Shown here piece by piece: positions 6,868 through 15,087 of a stretch of DNA of 30,151 bases. The stretch is from the IMG/VR virus record IMGVR_UViG_3300025674_000241, positions 1 through 30,151 of that record. The stretch is one strand, 5' to 3'. The DNA is from a virus. The notes below the pieces were generated by a model that saw only the letters and a program-made list of their open reading frames with translations, ran no database searches and was not told where the DNA came from. Each line of letters opens with the position of its first letter. Within the stretch, counting starts at the first letter, position 1. Position numbers and translations under genes: made by a program.

Positions 6868-9622
6868 CTGATGGTTTGGGGTCGTGCTCAGCGAATGCTT
6901 TGTCCCACACGTTTGGGTTTGCCGCGAAGTCCACGGGTGAAGGCAGACGATTGGCACCCCGATTGCGGGGATCCGTGGTTGGATCGTACGGCTTGATTAT
7001 AAGCCCCTGTATCACAGCCTTGCCATTAATAAACTTGGACTGAACACCTGGCACTTTCAGCACATTGTTAGTTGTCTCCCGCAGGCGATCAACGAAACGA
7101 GGCTTGGCGATCGTACGGAATCCGTTGCACTTCGCGAAGTTGCAGTAGCTGGCATACACTTCCGTAAATGCGTTCTTGACGTACAGACCCTTCTCCTGTT
7201 CGTCGATGTTGGGCTTAAGTGCACCGGCGCCCAGTACCGTGTACGCATTAGGAGCGTACATCGTGCACTCAGCAAGCCAAGCCACGATCGGATTGTTGAA
7301 GATCAGGGCTTCGATGTTGGTCGTGTTCAGCGTGGGTGCAAACTTGGTCGGGTTGGCCAGCACTTCCCGCATTTGATCGTGTCCCATAGCAAGCGCCCAG
7401 GCTGCGATGTTCGGCAATTCGGGAGCGAACTCGCCTTCGATGTGATCAGGGAAGACACTGATCAGATTGCGTCGCTTGGAGGCGTTGACCACGTTGTTCA
7501 TCACGATGGTCAGGCGCCGACGCTCCAGGCCGCTGCTGATGTCGGAGCTGCTGATGTGCTCGTTTGAAGCGATCGACACGAGAAGCTCGGGCTTGAAGTT
7601 TATGACTTCCTTGCCGTACTTACGTTCTGCACGCAGCGTGTCGCTAGCTGACGTCAGTTTCTTAAGGGTGTCTAGACGGCGGCTAAACGAAGCTTCGTCC
7701 GTCAGAAGCAGCAAGCGTTTGCCGATCAGACTGTGCCCTTCGAACCGGTTGGTCTCGATGGTTTCTAGATCAGACGTATGGGTTCCGGCGTATCCAGCCA
7801 GAGCAATCAACACCTGCTGCAGCGTGGACTTACCGGAGCCACCAGCACCGATCAGGTGAAGGAAGCGCTCCCCGGTCGAGTAGCCGACAAGCACAGCCCT
7901 GCAGAATGCACGAATGATCACGACGTTATCTTTGCCGACCGCCCATTCAAGCCAGGTCGAAAACTTGGGGCAGTTGGTGTCTTCGCTGAAATCGAAGCCC
8001 AGGCGGCTGCGGAAATACAGATCCCGCTGGAATCCATCCTGGAACTCCAGGTCACTGACGTCCAGCACACCGTTTTTGAACGCGACTTTGCCCCGGTTTG
8101 AAGTCCAGATCGACTGCCGCCCCCCTTTGATCGACCGGAGCAACCGGGCTTTCAGCAACATGAAGATGCTGTTGACGGTGCCACTGTTGTACCGCTGCAG
8201 GATGCCCGTCTGCACGAACGTATCCAGCGCTTTTAGAATGCGTCGCTTGATATGCTGTTCGTCGCTAAGGAACCAGATGCCCTCGTCTTTGTCGTAGCTG
8301 AAGAATTCATCTAGCGAGGAGTCGTACAGAAACTCATCCCCGTAGTTGCTGGAGATGACTTCGGCAATATCGTTCTCGCTGAATGCCCGCTCATTGTTCT
8401 GGAGGTTGATGAGCTGAGCAGGGGTTTGCGGCGTGGCACTGGCCATGGGTTCCTCAGTAGCTGTTGATGTTGTTTTTGATGTTGGTTTTGGTGTCGGCTC
8501 TTCGGTCAGACTGAAGTCTTCAATGGAGAGCACAGAGTTTTTTGGTTTTGCTTTTTTGGCCTTGAGCTGATCCCTGACTTGTTCTGGACAGATATTCGCG
8601 AATAGCGAACGGTCTGCGTACTTAACTTTGCGCCAGCAGGCAAGCTCGGGTTCATCGGCAGCCATGGCCGCTGCGGGGAGCAGCTCGTTTGCGTCTGAGA
8701 TCGAGTTGAGGATCCGATTGAATTTGCCGTCTAACTCTGGGGCGTACTCGTAGATAGAGTAGAACAGGCGGTGCGACGTGTCAAGGGGGGCCTCCTTCAG
8801 AGGCACATCGTTGGTGCGGCACCAATTTGTCCACCCGATAATTTCCTTCAGACCGGTTGCCATGGCTAGGCTTCGGTCCTCCACGGGCTCTCCGTTCAGC
8901 ATGTTCTGAACGTTCTTGCTCAACAGCGGTTCGAGCGGGCACCCAGCCGGATCGACCTCAACTTCGAGCGCCTCGGCTGCGTCGCCCTTGTCGCCGAGTT
9001 CAGTCGGCAGCGCGGCGAACACTTGGGCAGCAGCATCGATCACGCTGCTGGGTATGAACTTGTCGGTGCAGCAGATGAGATCGTTAAGACTCCTACCGCC
9101 ATAAAACAGGTTGACTGTCTGAGTTGCTCGCTTGTCTGATCCCGGAATTTTGCCGGCGATTGTCCGTACAAACCACCGGTAAAAATCCGGCTGAACGATG
9201 TCTCGTTCGAGTGCAAAGACAAGACGGAAGCGAGGCCAATCCGGTAAATTGCTTGGGGAATAATACGCGAATGAAAGATATTTTTTACAGACTTCGAGTT
9301 CGAGTGCTTGTTCAACTGTCAGCTGTATATCTTTAATCTTTTCCCCGTCGGCAGTCTTGCCATCGAGTTGGTTATCGATGTCGATGATCACGACACCAGC
9401 TTTTATGAAACCAGTGTCGCCTTTCTTACGCTTACCGTCGATTAGATGGGCAGCGCACAATCCATCGCCTTGGGCTATTTTTTCAGCTATTACTTTTGCC
9501 TCATCGCTGGATGCTATCCAGTTATCGTTGAAGGCTGAGAAGTTACCGTCAGCCGATATCTTTCCCGTTTTGGGGTTCAGGTATTCGCGGACCTTCTCGT
9601 TGAACGAATAACTGAACCGCAT
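6854..9622 (-). CDS. Primase-helicase: AEP-type primase with SF3 (D5-like) helicase
   Basis: A 922-residue replication protein. The N-terminal third looks like an archaeo-eukaryotic-type primase: metal-binding DID at D81/D83 (VVIIDIDNQ), SPSNLPDWPRFRLVF near 122-136, and NLFYGGRS near 171-178. A low-complexity Thr/Pro linker (about 370-400) follows. The C-terminal half is a superfamily 3 helicase: D5-like region, Walker A GAGGSGKST at about residue 590, Walker B LLLLTDEA, and motif C/sensor SIASNEHI with GLERRRL arginines. It would unwind and prime phage DNA at the fork. Similar fusions occur in phages, plasmids and NCLDVs. Exonuclease, OB-fold and polymerase genes lie on the same strand. Confidence 0.92.
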   Translation of the reverse strand: MRFSYSFNEKVREYLNPKTGKISADGNFSAFNDNWIASSDEAKVIAEKIAQGDGLCAAHLIDGKRKKGDTGFIKAGVVIIDIDNQLDGKTADGEKIKDIQLTVEQALELEVCKKYLSFAYYSPSNLPDWPRFRLVFALERDIVQPDFYRWFVRTIAGKIPGSDKRATQTVNLFYGGRSLNDLICCTDKFIPSSVIDAAAQVFAALPTELGDKGDAAEALEVEVDPAGCPLEPLLSKNVQNMLNGEPVEDRSLAMATGLKEIIGWTNWCRTNDVPLKEAPLDTSHRLFYSIYEYAPELDGKFNRILNSISDANELLPAAAMAADEPELACWRKVKYADRSLFANICPEQVRDQLKAKKAKPKNSVLSIEDFSLTEEPTPKPTSKTTSTATEEPMASATPQTPAQLINLQNNERAFSENDIAEVISSNYGDEFLYDSSLDEFFSYDKDEGIWFLSDEQHIKRRILKALDTFVQTGILQRYNSGTVNSIFMLLKARLLRSIKGGRQSIWTSNRGKVAFKNGVLDVSDLEFQDGFQRDLYFRSRLGFDFSEDTNCPKFSTWLEWAVGKDNVVIIRAFCRAVLVGYSTGERFLHLIGAGGSGKSTLQQVLIALAGYAGTHTSDLETIETNRFEGHSLIGKRLLLLTDEASFSRRLDTLKKLTSASDTLRAERKYGKEVINFKPELLVSIASNEHISSSDISSGLERRRLTIVMNNVVNASKRRNLISVFPDHIEGEFAPELPNIAAWALAMGHDQMREVLANPTKFAPTLNTTNIEALIFNNPIVAWLAECTMYAPNAYTVLGAGALKPNIDEQEKGLYVKNAFTEVYASYCNFAKCNGFRTIAKPRFVDRLRETTNNVLKVPGVQSKFINGKAVIQGLIIKPYDPTTDPRNRGANRLPSPVDFAANPNVWDKAFAEHDPKPSDANQ

Positions 9623-9728
9623 GAGATCCCTTGTGGCCCGGACATTCTGACACAGAAAACCGTAATGAGCACTAAATGCTCTGGATTAACGGATTCTCTC
9701 TAGGATTGATCGTCTCAGATGAGAATCA

Positions 9729-10511
9729 CTATGTTAATTCGTGCATGTCGTAGTACTTGCGTACGATCTCCCACCAGTTGTCTTTATCTTTTTCAATTTC
9801 GTTTTCACCGAATGAAAAGACTTGGACGCTGTAATCTGGCAGCGGCGTGGATACGATGATCTGAGTCTTCGTTATCTTAATCCCTAGGCATTCTTCGGCG
9901 GCGATTGTATAGGCAGCTAACTGAAGTTTTGTTTTCTTGAGTTTGAAAACTCCACTGATCAGTGCTTTGCGTAGATCTTCAGGTATATTCGATTTAGAAG
10001 ATGGAAACTTAGCGCTGTAGGGTCCTACAGATGTTTTAAAATCTCCAAGTATGATTTCGCCGTTGCTGTCTTCGTAGATAATGTCGCAGCACCCAGCCCA
10101 CCCGTGCTGTTTATTGCTGTCGTAATAATGTATGCGTCCTACGCCGTCTTCTCCGACATACCGATTCCACGTCGGCTGGTTCATCGGTTTCTCTGACCAC
10201 AGCACTCGGCCTGTGCCGATCAGTTCGTCGACGGTTTCCGGTACGTCTTTCCAGAAGGGTTTTAGATCTTCTCTAGGGTTTACAGTAATACCACGCACAT
10301 GATTTTCTACGGCTTCGTGTATCCAGCTACCACGTGCAGCGGCCGCCTCCGACTTACCTGGGTTAAGCGCGTTCCAGTGAGCTAGTTTCCGCCGCGTCTC
10401 CTCGCTCTGCGTGGCCGACAAGATTGATGTAACTGACGGCAGCGGAACACTAACACCTTCGCAGCGATAATGACGTAGACCGTTTACTGTAACCCGAGTA
10501 CTACTAGACAC
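9729..10511 (-). CDS. PD-(D/E)XK exonuclease, RecB/Cas4-like
   Basis: A 260-residue nuclease. The RecB-type motifs are complete: an N-terminal GSWIHEAVE helix with H65, D143 in GWAGCCDIIYE, the D157-F-K159 pair in ILGDFKTS, and the QLAAY motif at Q197-Y201. These coordinate Mg2+ and cut DNA phosphodiesters, usually as a 5' or 3' exonuclease. In phages such enzymes degrade host DNA or make ends for recombination. No cysteine cluster for an Fe-S centre is evident, which argues against true Cas4. GTG start. It sits between the primase-helicase and the SSB-like region. Confidence 0.85.
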   Translation of the reverse strand: MSSSTRVTVNGLRHYRCEGVSVPLPSVTSILSATQSEETRRKLAHWNALNPGKSEAAAARGSWIHEAVENHVRGITVNPREDLKPFWKDVPETVDELIGTGRVLWSEKPMNQPTWNRYVGEDGVGRIHYYDSNKQHGWAGCCDIIYEDSNGEIILGDFKTSVGPYSAKFPSSKSNIPEDLRKALISGVFKLKKTKLQLAAYTIAAEECLGIKITKTQIIVSTPLPDYSVQVFSFGENEIEKDKDNWWEIVRKYYDMHELT

Positions 10512-10571
10512 GTTATAAAGACGACGAGTGCCGCCCTACTTCTTCGATCAGTTTAAAGGAAAGTCAGCGAT

Positions 10572-10895
10572 TTAAAAACGCAATGCAATATTCGGCGGAG
10601 GGCCGTCTTCCTCCTCGTCGTCATCGTCTTCGTCATCGGAGATGTAGAACTCATCTACCTGATATGCAAAGTCTTTCTGCGTGCCTTTCATTTGTTCTTG
10701 AAGGCACAGTCCAGCACCATACGAGTCAGTAACGATTTCAGCGCAGTCTTCGGCGCTTCTAACTTCACCTTCTGGGCTGACACACTCCTGGAGGAGTTGA
10801 TTTGATACCAGGAGGGCTGCAATTCGATCCAGAGCACGGTTTGTCTCCGTTAGCTTTTCGAGCAGTTCGCGGTGCAGCTTTTCGATCTTATGCAC
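10572..10895 (-). CDS. Acidic-tailed hypothetical protein with terminal Phe
   Basis: A 107-residue protein. The N-terminal helix (residues 1-35) is coiled-coil-like. The middle has three cysteines. The C-terminus is intensely acidic (SDDEDDDDEEEDGPPP) and ends NIALRF. An acidic tail with a final aromatic residue is the partner-recruitment device of single-strand-binding proteins (E. coli SSB, T7 gp2.5), and the neighbours are replication genes. There is no visible OB-fold, so this could be an adaptor or inhibitor using a mimicked SSB tail. It overlaps the upstream MTase-like gene by 8 bases. Confidence 0.55.
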   Translation of the reverse strand: MHKIEKLHRELLEKLTETNRALDRIAALLVSNQLLQECVSPEGEVRSAEDCAEIVTDSYGAGLCLQEQMKGTQKDFAYQVDEFYISDDEDDDDEEEDGPPPNIALRF

Positions 10896-11433
10896 TTTGA
10901 TTTGAAGGTAATGGCGGAACTGCCTGCCAATCTACAAGATACTCGATGTTTGTGCCATCAAACCAATTAGTGGGACTCTTGAAGACAAACCATGCGGACG
11001 TTACTGAATCACGCGCTTTGCTTATGGAGCTGAATTTCGGGCGTGGGGACAGAATGAGCAGATCAGACAACTTATTGTTTTGCAGGAACTTCCTTCGTTT
11101 TGTCACCGGCTCAAGGAAGCTCAAGCGATCTAGTACGATTACTCCTTCGTTTGCTATTGCTATACCGTAGTCTAATATGTACTGAGTTTCTTCTTTTAGT
11201 CCTGTTGTGTTTGCAATAACCCAATCATAGACGCCTTGTTTGGGAGTCCACCACAGGGGATCGAAAACGTGCATCCCTGGTTCATAGCTGTCCGAAGTCA
11301 GCTGAACTTGGCCGAGCTGTTGCGCCAGTTGGTTTCCGTCGTCGCAAGGCAAAAGCAACTTGCCGGACAGAGGGATTTTTGATGATAGTGCTCTTACAAG
11401 ACCAGGAGGCAGCTGGTAAAAGTTTGTACTCAT
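10888..11433 (-). CDS. Degenerate Dam-like DNA adenine methyltransferase
   Basis: A 181-residue protein that keeps the outline of phage Dam-type SAM methyltransferases: an HVFDPLW strand, YDWVIAN, the central VIVLDRLSFLEP, ILSPRPKFS, and SAWFVFKS near the C-terminus. At the catalytic motif IV, where active enzymes have NPPF or DPPY, this protein has ANTTG. The substrate-adenine loop is therefore lost and methylation is unlikely. It may bind DNA or SAM, or be decaying. Family placement is by strand pattern and is moderately sure. Confidence 0.55.
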   Translation of the reverse strand: MSTNFYQLPPGLVRALSSKIPLSGKLLLPCDDGNQLAQQLGQVQLTSDSYEPGMHVFDPLWWTPKQGVYDWVIANTTGLKEETQYILDYGIAIANEGVIVLDRLSFLEPVTKRRKFLQNNKLSDLLILSPRPKFSSISKARDSVTSAWFVFKSPTNWFDGTNIEYLVDWQAVPPLPSNQSA

Positions 11434-11519
11434 TGTGATGTGATTACGTTAGGAAAAGCTGAATTCTACTCTTGGTCAATGCTACAGCGTCTAGCCTTAA
11501 CAAAGAGTCTTTGAGTCTC

Positions 11520-11768
11520 ATGCGTCTGTTTGAACTCACAGCCGAACAAAGCTTCTTGCATCAACGTGTAATTCGGGATGCTGAAAAACTGGACAAGGCT
11601 GCTTTAGTTAAAGTTCTTACGGATGTTCATCGTCTGTACCTGATCAAGGGCGGCCTGTTTACTAGGCTCGTTAACTGGTGCGCTCGGACCGGCGTGGTCT
11701 TACCGGCGTTTGATGAGCTGTACGAGGGTTCGGATGGCGGTTTAAGTACGGACCCAGAAACCGTCTGA
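11520..11768 (+). CDS. nblA: NblA-like phycobilisome degradation protein
   Basis: An 82-residue protein from ATG 11520 (MRLFELTAEQSFLHQRV); an in-frame TTG at 11472 would add 16 residues. The LTAEQSF start, ungapped spacing to VIRDAEKLDKAALVKVLTD, then HRLYLIKGGLFTRLV, matches remembered cyanobacterial NblA (for example Anabaena LSLEQQF to YEQMVVREATYQELL). NblA links phycobilisomes to Clp protease for degradation. Cyanophages such as Ma-LMM01 and PaV-LD carry nblA, probably to free amino acids. This one has about 30 extra C-terminal residues. It is the only + strand gene in the replication block and its 3' end overlaps the opposing gene by 27 bases, suggesting its own promoter. Confidence 0.7.
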   Translation: MRLFELTAEQSFLHQRVIRDAEKLDKAALVKVLTDVHRLYLIKGGLFTRLVNWCARTGVVLPAFDELYEGSDGGLSTDPETV

Positions 11769-12092
11769 GAATTTAAAACCCCATCGGGTTAGGTATTTGG
11801 CGAGGGGTTTACGATCCGCGAAGTCTGGATACGCGTAAACGTAGCCGCTATGCGAGTCCAGGACGCGACTAATGAGACGGGCGCAGGCTGCCCAACAACG
11901 TAGATCGGCAGCATTGTGTTTGGCCGCCGCTCGTCGCGCTCTGCGGTTGCGCCTACGCTTATACCAGTCGTTCTGAGCCCGCTTGCTTTTGTAAATGATC
12001 AGTCCCAAATTTGATGCGAACCCGTGGTCCTCTAGATAAATCGCAATCCAGACCCCTTCGTGTTTGATCCTGTGTGTTGTTATTTTTCCCAT
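11742..12092 (-). CDS. Hypothetical basic protein
   Basis: A 116-residue protein with a strongly basic centre (WYKRRRNRRARRAAAKHN, about residues 43-60). The C-terminus, RKPLAKYLTRWGFKFSDGFW, recalls the end of GNAT acyltransferases, but no acetyl-CoA loop is visible. Its ATG lies one base after the U-tract of a terminator and lacks a ribosome site, so expression depends on read-through. It overlaps the NblA-like gene tail-to-tail. Function unknown. Confidence 0.5.
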   Translation of the reverse strand: MGKITTHRIKHEGVWIAIYLEDHGFASNLGLIIYKSKRAQNDWYKRRRNRRARRAAAKHNAADLRCWAACARLISRVLDSHSGYVYAYPDFADRKPLAKYLTRWGFKFSDGFWVRT

Positions 12093-12093
12093 G

Positions 12094-12116
12094 AAAAAAG
12101 CCCCCGCGTAGGAGGC
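12094..12116 (-). terminator. Intrinsic terminator next to a start codon
   Basis: Read leftward, AGCC-T-CC pairs with GG-G-GGCT around TACGC (one mismatch), followed by TTTTTT at 12094-12099. It ends transcription from the 12146-12928 gene. The following gene starts one base beyond the U-tract, so the hairpin may act as an attenuator for it. Confidence 0.75.
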
Positions 12117-12145
12117 TCGAACCTTGGCTTCTGCCTAAGTGTAGG

Positions 12146-12928
12146 TCAGAAATCAATACCCAGCTTTTTTGCTTGCTCGGGTGTCAGCTCAACTGCTTTT
12201 TTAGCGGAGGGTGGTTCGGCAGCCGCCAGTGCTTTGGGATCACCTGCTGATGCCAGCATCTCAGTCGAGACAGCTTTTCTGGAAGCTTGGAATGCTTCCT
12301 TCAGTGCCTTGTGATCTTCGCCCAGGGGCAGCTCGATCAGGTCGGCACCAGGGATCACAGACTTGAGCGCCATGCTGGCTTGCTCGGCACCTTTGTCCTG
12401 TAGCCACTCCCTCACGTCTTTGACCAGTTGCTCTTCCTCTTCGGTTTGAGTCGGGCGGTCGTTGAAGGAAAGGACGTTGTAGTTGATCTTGGCGCCGTCG
12501 GCACCAGTCATCGGATCGCGTTCGTTAAACGACTTGGTCTCGAACTTGGTGCTGGTGATGATCGAAGCGCAGTTGATTCGGTTGTTGTACAGGTTTTGGA
12601 AGTACGCGATGAAGTTCTTTTGGGAGGACTTACCGCTAATGATGCTGGTTGTGACGCAGCGTGGGGGAAGTAACCGGTGCTTAGGAGTTACACCGATATA
12701 CGCGATGCGAAGAAACTCTTCGCCTTGGCGCATCCCTAGGTTTCCGTAGAAAGGGCTGAAACCCAGAAGGATGAACTCGATGGGAATGCCGTTGTCGTTA
12801 CGGTCGACGATGGCTGATTCAGAGTCGACGTCAGACTTCCAACGGCGAGCTTGAAGATCAATGCGAAGTGTGTGCGGAGGGATGTTGCACAGAATTTCGG
12901 ATTCGGAGAATTCGCCAGCGATAAACAT
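12146..12928 (-). CDS. Unknown replication-block protein (candidate ssDNA-binding partner)
   Basis: A 260-residue protein. Residues about 1-175 are beta-rich (TLRIDLQARRWKSD, GIPIEFILLGFSPFYGNLG, LPPRCVTTSIISGKS, KINYNVLSFNDRP). The remainder is helical and acidic and ends ELTPEQAKKLGIDF, again a C-terminal Phe preceded by Asp. Position directly after the OB-fold gene, with a short gap, suggests a shared transcript. The beta-barrel-like first part and terminal Asp-Phe would suit a second single-strand-binding or recombination mediator protein. No definite family is recognised. Confidence 0.5.
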   Translation of the reverse strand: MFIAGEFSESEILCNIPPHTLRIDLQARRWKSDVDSESAIVDRNDNGIPIEFILLGFSPFYGNLGMRQGEEFLRIAYIGVTPKHRLLPPRCVTTSIISGKSSQKNFIAYFQNLYNNRINCASIITSTKFETKSFNERDPMTGADGAKINYNVLSFNDRPTQTEEEEQLVKDVREWLQDKGAEQASMALKSVIPGADLIELPLGEDHKALKEAFQASRKAVSTEMLASAGDPKALAAAEPPSAKKAVELTPEQAKKLGIDF

Positions 12929-12948
12929 GGTTCGGTAAGCAGCAGAAA

Positions 12949-13593
12949 TCAGAGCGAGAAGTCAATAGATCCAAGGGCAGCGGCAGCTACTTTTCCTTTT
13001 TCGGGATCGGCGGCTTTAGTCGGAGCTTTGCGAGAGGATTTAGGAAGATAAAGAACTTTGTCGAGGTTGTAGTTCAGGTAGCTTTTGTCGTCTTTCTCGG
13101 AAGTTGATACACGACCCACAGCGATTGTTGGGGTACCAGGCGCGAGCTCAGCAAGCTGCTTACTGAGTTCATTCCACGCCGTGACTTTAAACCACTGTGT
13201 TTCGTTGTCTTCAGTCTGCCACGCAAGCGAACGGTTTGTCACCGTCGAGTCGCCTACTTCTGCTTCATCGCTCTTAGGGCCGAGTCCACCCGTGGCTAGG
13301 AACAGGTTGATCGCAAGCAGATCGTCGAAGTTTTCTTGAGTCACAACCAGCATCGGCTGCATTTGAAGCACGCCGTCTACGGTTGCTCGGGTCGGACCCA
13401 AGGCGAGCACAGTCTGATCTTTTTTCAGATTTGCCAGAAGCTTGCCGACGTAATGGTCTTTCTTCTGTATCAGCTGGACTTTGGTCGCGACGCGCTTGTC
13501 GTTGGACGGCAGCGCCTCGGCTAAGACGTTGAGGGTTTCTTCGTCGGTCTGCGCTTCAGACGTGACGCGCAGTCCCAGAATGAAGACGTTCAT
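12949..13593 (-). CDS. SSB-like OB-fold protein
   Basis: A 214-residue protein. Residues about 115-185 follow the SSB pattern: DSTVTNRSLAWQ, then TQWFKVTAWNELSKQLAEL, then GTPTIAVGRVSTSE and YLNYNLDKVLYLP. In E. coli SSB the matching strands are KTEWHRVVLFGKLAE and so on. The first half (residues 1-95: KVQLIQKKDHYVGKLLANL, PMLVV) may be a diverged second OB-fold. The C-terminal tail is Lys/Ala-rich and ends GSIDFSL rather than the usual acidic tip. It would protect single-stranded DNA at the fork. The HNH/HTH gene overlaps its start by 38 bases. Confidence 0.65.
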   Translation of the reverse strand: MNVFILGLRVTSEAQTDEETLNVLAEALPSNDKRVATKVQLIQKKDHYVGKLLANLKKDQTVLALGPTRATVDGVLQMQPMLVVTQENFDDLLAINLFLATGGLGPKSDEAEVGDSTVTNRSLAWQTEDNETQWFKVTAWNELSKQLAELAPGTPTIAVGRVSTSEKDDKSYLNYNLDKVLYLPKSSRKAPTKAADPEKGKVAAAALGSIDFSL

Positions 13594-14116
13594 CCTTGAG
13601 CTTCCTGTAAATCGTTGAGCGGTGTACGTTGAGTGCTTTGGCTATCTGCTTTGCAGAGGCGCCTTGGCTTTGGAAGGCTAGCAGCATTCGAACGTCTCCG
13701 CCTGACAACTTCGTGTTTTTCTCCGCACAGTACTCAAAGTGATACGGATTTATACAGTGCGCATTTTTGCAGCGTGGCTTAGGTACGACCCCATCACGGG
13801 GTATGTCTAGATATTTAAGTATGGCTGTTCGTACGTAGTATCTCTTTCCTAAGGCATAAAAGCAAGGTGTGTTGTTCGTGAACGACCCTTCCCACAACTC
13901 GCAGCGCTGTTGGCTGAATTCGTTAAAAGCTAGTTTTTTAAATAATTCTGATACGGAGTTTTCAGTCGCCGTGCCGTACTTTATTTCGTAACGGTCGCAG
14001 TCCAAGGCACGTCCGATATCCAAAGCTTGTCCCTGCGCGTGAGCCGTATCTGATGCACACACAGGGAGCGAGAGCTTCTTGGTTTTAAGTTGAAATAAAA
14101 TGCTGTGATTTTCCAA
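13556..14116 (-). CDS. HNH-like endonuclease with C-terminal helix-turn-helix
   Basis: A 186-residue protein from a TTG start. The central part has the phage HNH variant with CELWEGSF, then PRCKNAHCINPYHFEYC (C-x-N-x-x-CINP-x-H). The C-terminal residues 143-178 form a resolvase/Hin-type helix-turn-helix: GDVRMLLAFQSQGASAKQIA then KALNVHRSTIYRKL. The two modules together suggest a sequence-directed homing nuclease or a regulator derived from one. It overlaps the SSB-like gene, and its start lies four bases from the stop of the Ala-rich gene. Confidence 0.7.
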   Translation of the reverse strand: MENHSILFQLKTKKLSLPVCASDTAHAQGQALDIGRALDCDRYEIKYGTATENSVSELFKKLAFNEFSQQRCELWEGSFTNNTPCFYALGKRYYVRTAILKYLDIPRDGVVPKPRCKNAHCINPYHFEYCAEKNTKLSGGDVRMLLAFQSQGASAKQIAKALNVHRSTIYRKLKDERLHSGTARHV

Positions 14117-14119
14117 GTT

Positions 14120-15052
14120 TTACTTTTTCTTCTTCCCGCTTGCTGCTTGCTGAAGCGCTTTCCGCGCGTTGTTCGTTAATGATATGTTTCCTTTAGATGC
14201 TTGGTTCAACGCAGCTTGTGCTGCTTTTCTATCGCTACCGGGGGCGGCGATCAGAGCTGCAGCCGCCTGAGATCCCATTCTTCCGTCGCTTCCTGCCGCC
14301 GCACGCGCACCGATGTTCCCCGTGGCCTCCTGCCTGGTTTCGATGCGCTGGGCTGCGCCGGCAGCAGCACGAGAGGCTTCTGGAGACGACGGCGCAACGT
14401 ACGTTCCCCTTTGAGTTGTTGAGGGAACAAGCCCCGCCGAAGCCTGTTTTGTTGTTGTCCCTTGTTGCGCTGATGTTTTTGCCCACGCGGGAGTCATGCC
14501 GCGAGCAACAGCGGCCGCTTGATCGGTAGCTGTCGTTTCTTCCGGTATTTCCTGCGGCAGCTCCTGCTGCATTTCCTGCGGGAAGTTGTAATAGTTATAC
14601 GTCGTATAGGAAGGAGCAACGGCAGCCGCAGGAGCCGCTGCTGCAGGTGCTGCGGGCGTCGCCACCTGCGCACCTGGAATCAGGCTTGCGGTTGTGTAGT
14701 TGCCCGCACCTAAGCGACCACCACGAACTCCTTTGTAGTCCGTGGTAACAAGAGGCCGGGTGACCGCCGGCAGATTAGCCATGTAGTCTTCAAAAAGACT
14801 GTTTGTCGTTTCTTCTTCTGTAACTTCCTCTGCAGCTTCGCCTACAGCAGACGTAATTGCGGGGGTCGTAGTATCTTCCGGCTTTTCTACTTCCTCCATC
14901 CCTTCGGAAAGGGATTCGAACTGCAGTCCTGGATACCGCTTAGTTAGTAGATCTTTAATGGACCCCACGTCGCCGGCTTGCATAGCTGCCTGCATGGGAC
15001 CGCCGCCAGCACCCTTGCTGATCCGAAAACCGTATGCGGGAGTAGAAGTCAC
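14120..15052 (-). CDS. Ala/Thr-rich low-complexity protein
   Basis: A 310-residue protein of strongly biased composition. It has a short ordered N-terminus (IKDLLTKRYPGLQFESLSEG), an acidic Thr/Glu stretch (about 55-85), an Ala/Pro tract (about 130-148), NYYNF, and a long Ala/Gln/Gly-rich tail ending KALQQAASGKKKK. No domain is recognised. The bias, disorder and basic end are typical of phage scaffold-like, internal virion or DNA-condensing proteins. It lies between the polymerase and SSB genes, where a purely structural role would be unusual. Confidence 0.55.
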   Translation of the reverse strand: MTSTPAYGFRISKGAGGGPMQAAMQAGDVGSIKDLLTKRYPGLQFESLSEGMEEVEKPEDTTTPAITSAVGEAAEEVTEEETTNSLFEDYMANLPAVTRPLVTTDYKGVRGGRLGAGNYTTASLIPGAQVATPAAPAAAAPAAAVAPSYTTYNYYNFPQEMQQELPQEIPEETTATDQAAAVARGMTPAWAKTSAQQGTTTKQASAGLVPSTTQRGTYVAPSSPEASRAAAGAAQRIETRQEATGNIGARAAAGSDGRMGSQAAAALIAAPGSDRKAAQAALNQASKGNISLTNNARKALQQAASGKKKK

Positions 15053-15087
15053 GCCAGAAGCCTAATCTTATTTCTAGGTTAGCAAAA

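Noticed and set aside
7530-7560. Repeated GCTGCTGATGT near 7.5 kb as a tandem repeat
   Set aside because: Short, imperfect and explained by the coding of a Ser/Asp/Ile-rich stretch in the helicase.
7467-8297. Long rightward frames inside the primase-helicase gene
   Set aside because: They lie wholly opposite conserved helicase motifs and read as Arg/Ser-rich shadow.
9729-10511. Cas4 as part of a phage CRISPR system
   Set aside because: Has RecB-type nuclease motifs but no visible Fe-S cysteine cluster, and no CRISPR array or other cas genes in the window.
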